From Kitasatospora kifunensis (GTDB taxonomy: Bacteria > Actinomycetota > Actinomycetes > Streptomycetales > Streptomycetaceae): a DNA stretch of 64,000 bases. The first letter of the stretch is position 1, and each line of letters begins with the position of its first letter. Below the pieces are notes generated by a model. That model searched no databases and was not told the origin of the DNA. It saw nothing but the letters and a program-made list of their open reading frames with translations. Positions 63,837-64,000 of the stretch are shown piece by piece. The stretch lies in assembly GCF_014203855.1 (NCBI RefSeq), contig NZ_JACHJV010000001.1:620001-684000 (forward strand), written 5' to 3'. The position numbers were made by a program, and so were the translations under genes.

Positions 63837-64000
63837 ATGGCCGACCGTCCCTTCGTCCTGTTGAGCGTTGCCACCTCGGTGGACGGCTACATCGACGACA
63901 CCTCGCCCCAGCGCCTGCTGCTGTCGAACGCCGAGGACTTCGACCGGGTCGACCAGGTGCGCGCGGAGTCGGACGCCATCCTCATCGGCGGCAACACCTT
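63837..64000 (+). CDS. RibD C-terminal/dihydrofolate reductase-like protein, cut by window end
   Basis: The visible 54 codons read RPFVLLSVATSVDGYIDD near the start and later ESDAILIGGNT. These are the opening strand and the NADPH-binding Gly stretch of RibD-C/DHFR-like reductases. The rest lies beyond the window. Confidence 0.75.
   Translation, partial: MADRPFVLLSVATSVDGYIDDTSPQRLLLSNAEDFDRVDQVRAESDAILIGGNT

Overview
The window is high-GC DNA with actinomycete gene style: GTG and TTG starts, GTGA/ATGA stop-start overlaps, purine-rich ribosome sites, and XRE/DUF5753-DUF397 and SnoaL families. It most resembles a Streptomycetaceae chromosome (Streptomyces or Kitasatospora type). The genus is inferred from gene content only. 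I saw no rRNA, tRNA or CRISPR array.

Layout. 1-7000: a decayed GNAT remnant, an orphan ATP synthase b subunit, a cytosine/purine permease, a spermidine-synthase-fold protein, cystathionine beta-synthase, a small unknown and an aminodeoxychorismate-lyase-like enzyme. 7265-16362: a tight three-gene cell-surface polysaccharide locus. It encodes a 1.57-kilo-residue secreted beta-propeller/lectin protein, a membrane GT2 synthase fused to a GH26-like domain, and a GT39-type membrane glycosyltransferase. 16629-25715: a complete six-gene set matching lstABCDEF of lipstatin biosynthesis. Two OleA-like ketosynthases, an OleC-like beta-lactone synthetase and an OleD-like reductase build an alkyl beta-lactone. 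A C-A-PCP NRPS adds an amino acid by ester bond, and a formyltransferase N-formylates it. This is the outstanding biosynthetic feature.

25631-31470 is an accessory region on the minus strand. Its core is a 49-residue Gly-rich peptide with two Asp-Gly pairs, translationally coupled to a PIMT-type methyltransferase with a long C-terminal extension. This looks like a minimal aspartimide (imiditide-like) RiPP pair. Upstream lie three coupled short ORFs and two XRE regulators. 31474-41801: DinB and mycothiol-isomerase-type proteins, a virginiamycin B lyase, a secreted protein, a TetR switch with twin operators facing SnoaL and SDR genes, an ArsR-type regulator, an aldo/keto reductase and two lipoproteins. 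42111-48379: a gamma-glutamyltransferase, an I36 inhibitor, an aromatic amino acid hydroxylase, an iron-box-controlled siderophore-interacting protein and a YhgE-like membrane protein. 48447-49300: a DJ-1 pseudogene split by a TnpB remnant. 49401-59572: a heterodimeric ABC exporter with one dead ATP site, DJ-1 and GlxA-type regulators, a ketopantoate reductase, an ADP-ribosylglycohydrolase and two membrane proteins. 59698-64000: a lipoprotein, an ASCH gene bracketed by a 91-bp direct repeat, an ATPase/XRE/DUF397 regulatory set, a P-loop kinase and the start of a RibD-type reductase.

A genome-level oddity runs through the window: short tandem repeats (8-22 bp units) sit over or next to stop codons at several gene ends, and 9-18 bp units lie in frame inside several genes.
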